Source of the DNA: Bacillota bacterium
Lineage (GTDB): Bacteria > Bacillota > Clostridia > Oscillospirales > Acutalibacteraceae
Length of the DNA stretch: 8,454 nucleotides
Direction: 5' to 3'
Assembly (NCBI GenBank): GCA_023417635.1
Contig: JAEZFF010000076.1
Location: 1-8,454 of the forward strand
This document shows positions 6,808 through 8,454 of the stretch, piece after piece. The notes below the pieces were generated by a model, which was not told the DNA's origin, ran no database searches, and saw only the letters and a list, made by a program, of their open reading frames with translations. Numbering within the stretch: the first letter of the stretch is position 1; the number at the start of each line of letters is the position of its first letter. The position numbers and the translations under genes are program-made.

Positions 6808-8454
6808 ATATGCGCAGAAGCAGGGGTTGACGGCCCGGGCCGGTTTTAAGCCGAAGAAGATTAAGGGGTATTTTTCACTTTCCTCAGATGGAAAATTTTT
6901 AGGCATGGTTTCACCGCTGGAAGCGACGACTTTGGCGCCAGACATCGGCACGGCAGCAAACGGAACCACCAAATGCAACCTGCTTGTGGAGAAAGCAAAT
7001 TTGGTTCTGCAGATTGACGGTAAGCCAAACACCAAAGTAAAACATGAATTTTTTAAGGAGGGGCTTCGCAGCGGCATGGAAGCCGAGCCACTGTTCGGCA
7101 TATGCCTGAAAGCGCTGGAAAATCCGGAAACACTGGTTGCGATGCGCGCTGCACTGCCTGAAAAAAAAATTAAGCCGGGTGACCCGGTCGGGTTTGAAGT
7201 CGATGGGCAGAAGCTGGAAAAAAGCACGAAGTATTATGAATGGTGGGAAATATACCGACATCAATTTGGAGACGCGGAAAAAACGCCGACCCAGCGCTGC
7301 CTGATTACCGGGCAGCTGACAGCACCAATGCGCACTGTGCCAAAAGTCAGCGGACTTATGGCTGTAGGCGGTCATTCAGCGGGAGATGCCCTGCTATGCT
7401 TTGACAAAGATGCTTTTGCCTCTTATGGATTTGACCATTCTGAAAACGCGGTCGTTTCCGAAAGTGCCATGACGGGTGTCAATGCTGCACTGCGCAGCCT
7501 GATTGCTTTCGCGCCAATTTTATCTGGCGCTAAAATGCTGCACTGGTACAAGGAGCCGGTCAAAAAAGAAGAAGACCTTCTTGCATCGCTCTTCGGCAGC
7601 CGGGCAGCAGAAGGGAGCGACGACGAGGAGGACTACGCGCAGAGGATGGACACGGCGCTTGCCGCGGCAAACCAGCTGATTACAAGCGTAAAAGAGGGCA
7701 ATGCGCCGCAGCAGCTGGAGAACCGGTACTACATGATGCCGCTTTCCGGTGCAAACGGCCGCATGATGGTGCGCGGCTGGGATGAGGGAAGCTATGAGGA
7801 ACTGTACACAAATATCAAAGCATGGTATGACGATTTGCGTATTGTAACGTATGACGGTAAAGGTTGCTGCAGCTCAGCAAAGCTCTCCAAGCTGGAATAC
7901 CGTCTGCTGAAACCCATGAGCGGCCAGAAAAAAAACAATGATCAGATGGCTGTTGAACTTTCCCAGCTAAAATGTCGGGCAACAAAACCCATAAGCAACC
8001 AGAAAAAAATCAATGACCGCATGGGGAAGGAGCTTGTGGGGCTTCAGACCAGGCTGCTATACAGTATCCTGCATAATGCTCCGCTTCCGGATGAGGTGGG
8101 GGAACGGGCGCTTCGTTATATCCGTTCCAATATGCTGGACTCCGGCGGCGACCAAAAGCAGGAACGCAGACCGGATCTGTATGCCTGCGAGTTGCTGAAA
8201 GCATGGATTATACGACGCAAAGAAGGAGGAGAAATCCACATGAAAGAAACAGTAAATTTTGATTACCCGAGCGCGGCTTACCAGTGCGGCAGGTTAATGG
8301 CTGTTTATGCCGAAATTCAGAAAAAGGCTTTGGGCAGCCTGAACGCAGGCGTAATTGAGCGTTACTACGCCGGCGCAAGCACTACGCCTGCTATGGTGCT
8401 GGGCAGACTTTCGAGCCTTTCTCAGTATCATCTTGGAAAGCTGGAACCGGGGAT
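6779..8454 (+). CDS. cas8c: Type I-C Cascade large subunit Cas8c (Csd1), 3' end outside the window
   Basis: The frame is open without a stop for 558 codons and runs off the edge, near full family length. Cas8c recognises the PAM and starts R-loop formation in type I-C Cascade. Family landmarks: LLTELYEYA (4-12), APDIG..ANGTTKCN (53-67), STKYYEWWEIYR, RCLITGQ, the RYYMMPLSGANGRMMVRGW block from 316, KAWYDDLRIV, and the C-terminal YQCGRLMAV (from 501) followed by RYYAGASTTPA. A 25-residue tandem duplication lies at 378-427. The start is uncertain: GGAAGGAG abuts ATG 6779, while TTG 6788 in the same frame would have ideal 9-nt spacing. It overlaps the end of cas5c. cas7c, cas4, cas1 and cas2 would be expected downstream. 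Confidence 0.93.
   Translation, partial: MFGLLTELYEYAQKQGLTARAGFKPKKIKGYFSLSSDGKFLGMVSPLEATTLAPDIGTAANGTTKCNLLVEKANLVLQIDGKPNTKVKHEFFKEGLRSGMEAEPLFGICLKALENPETLVAMRAALPEKKIKPGDPVGFEVDGQKLEKSTKYYEWWEIYRHQFGDAEKTPTQRCLITGQLTAPMRTVPKVSGLMAVGGHSAGDALLCFDKDAFASYGFDHSENAVVSESAMTGVNAALRSLIAFAPILSGAKMLHWYKEPVKKEEDLLASLFGSRAAEGSDDEEDYAQRMDTALAAANQLITSVKEGNAPQQLENRYYMMPLSGANGRMMVRGWDEGSYEELYTNIKAWYDDLRIVTYDGKGCCSSAKLSKLEYRLLKPMSGQKKNNDQMAVELSQLKCRATKPISNQKKINDRMGKELVGLQTRLLYSILHNAPLPDEVGERALRYIRSNMLDSGGDQKQERRPDLYACELLKAWIIRRKEGGEIHMKETVNFDYPSAAYQCGRLMAVYAEIQKKALGSLNAGVIERYYAGASTTPAMVLGRLSSLSQYHLGKLEPG
7910..8059 (+). repeat. 75-bp direct tandem duplication inside cas8c
   Basis: Copy 1 (7910-7984) encodes KPMSGQKKNNDQMAVELSQL and copy 2 (7985-8059) encodes KPISNQKKINDRMGKELVGL at the matching position, exactly 25 codons later. 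The first 40 or so bases of each copy are clearly similar (AAACCCAT, CCAGAAAAAAA, CAATGA shared) and the rest has diverged. The period is a multiple of three, so the frame is kept and a charged, Gln/Lys-rich helical segment is doubled. Confidence 0.8.
8240..8454 (+). CDS. cas11c: Small Cascade subunit Cas11c from an internal start in cas8c, partial
   Basis: Inside cas8c, AAGGAGGA (8223-8230) lies 10 nt before an ATG at 8240, which is in the cas8c frame (codon 488). In type I-C systems the Cas11 small subunit is known to be made by internal translation initiation in the 3' part of cas8c, giving a helical protein of roughly 120 residues that stabilises the R-loop along the Cascade belly. This site is at the right place: 71 codons are visible (MKETVNFDYPSAAYQ, CGRLMAVYAEIQKKALG, AGASTTPAMVLGRL) and the rest lies beyond the window. 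The AGGAGG is stronger than the one at the cas8c start. The inference rests on a family precedent plus the visible SD. Confidence 0.75.
   Translation, partial: MKETVNFDYPSAAYQCGRLMAVYAEIQKKALGSLNAGVIERYYAGASTTPAMVLGRLSSLSQYHLGKLEPG

Noticed and set aside
6265..7227. 320-codon minus-strand ORF antisense to cas5c and cas8c
   Set aside because: It overlaps two well-supported Cas genes, has no recognisable domain, and reads as the reverse-strand shadow of their codon usage.

Overview
The window looks like a Firmicutes chromosome, probably class Clostridia. The reasons are strong AGGAGG-type ribosome-binding sites, canonical vegetative promoters, a Gram-positive Ser-rich lipoprotein linker and Clostridia-like Cas proteins. 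This placement is inference from sequence style, not from a marker gene. Two transcription units diverge from an intergenic region centred near 3.4-3.8 kb.

Left unit, minus strand, read from about 3390 down to 1: a methionine ABC importer operon in the order metN (ATPase), metI (permease), metQ (substrate-binding lipoprotein), then the N-terminus of an M20-family amidohydrolase that runs off the window. I see no SAM riboswitch or T-box ahead of metN. Instead, a good promoter (3362-3390) drives an untracked 43-codon ORF (3177-3308) with 7 Met and 5 Cys in 18 residues. A strong intrinsic terminator (3121-3156) follows the ORF's stop codon by about 20 nt. This is the layout of a leader-peptide attenuator, and it is the most interesting thing in the window. 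Between that terminator and metN lies a protein-like reading frame broken by one TAG, whose TGA overlaps the GTG start of metN.

Middle, 3391-3767: no intact gene. A minus-strand stretch (3419-3686) reads like a decayed coding remnant with a frameshift at an A6 run and a stop.

Right unit, plus strand, from about 3768 to the end: a type I-C CRISPR-Cas interference operon. It holds cas3 (HD nuclease-helicase), cas5c (crRNA-processing endonuclease) and cas8c (large subunit, about 558 codons visible, 3' end outside). A consensus promoter lies before cas3. Inside cas8c there is a perfect Shine-Dalgarno and in-frame ATG (8240) where the small subunit Cas11c is expected to be translated separately, and a 75-bp tandem duplication just upstream of it. 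No CRISPR array, adaptation gene or cas7c is in the window; they would be expected further right.
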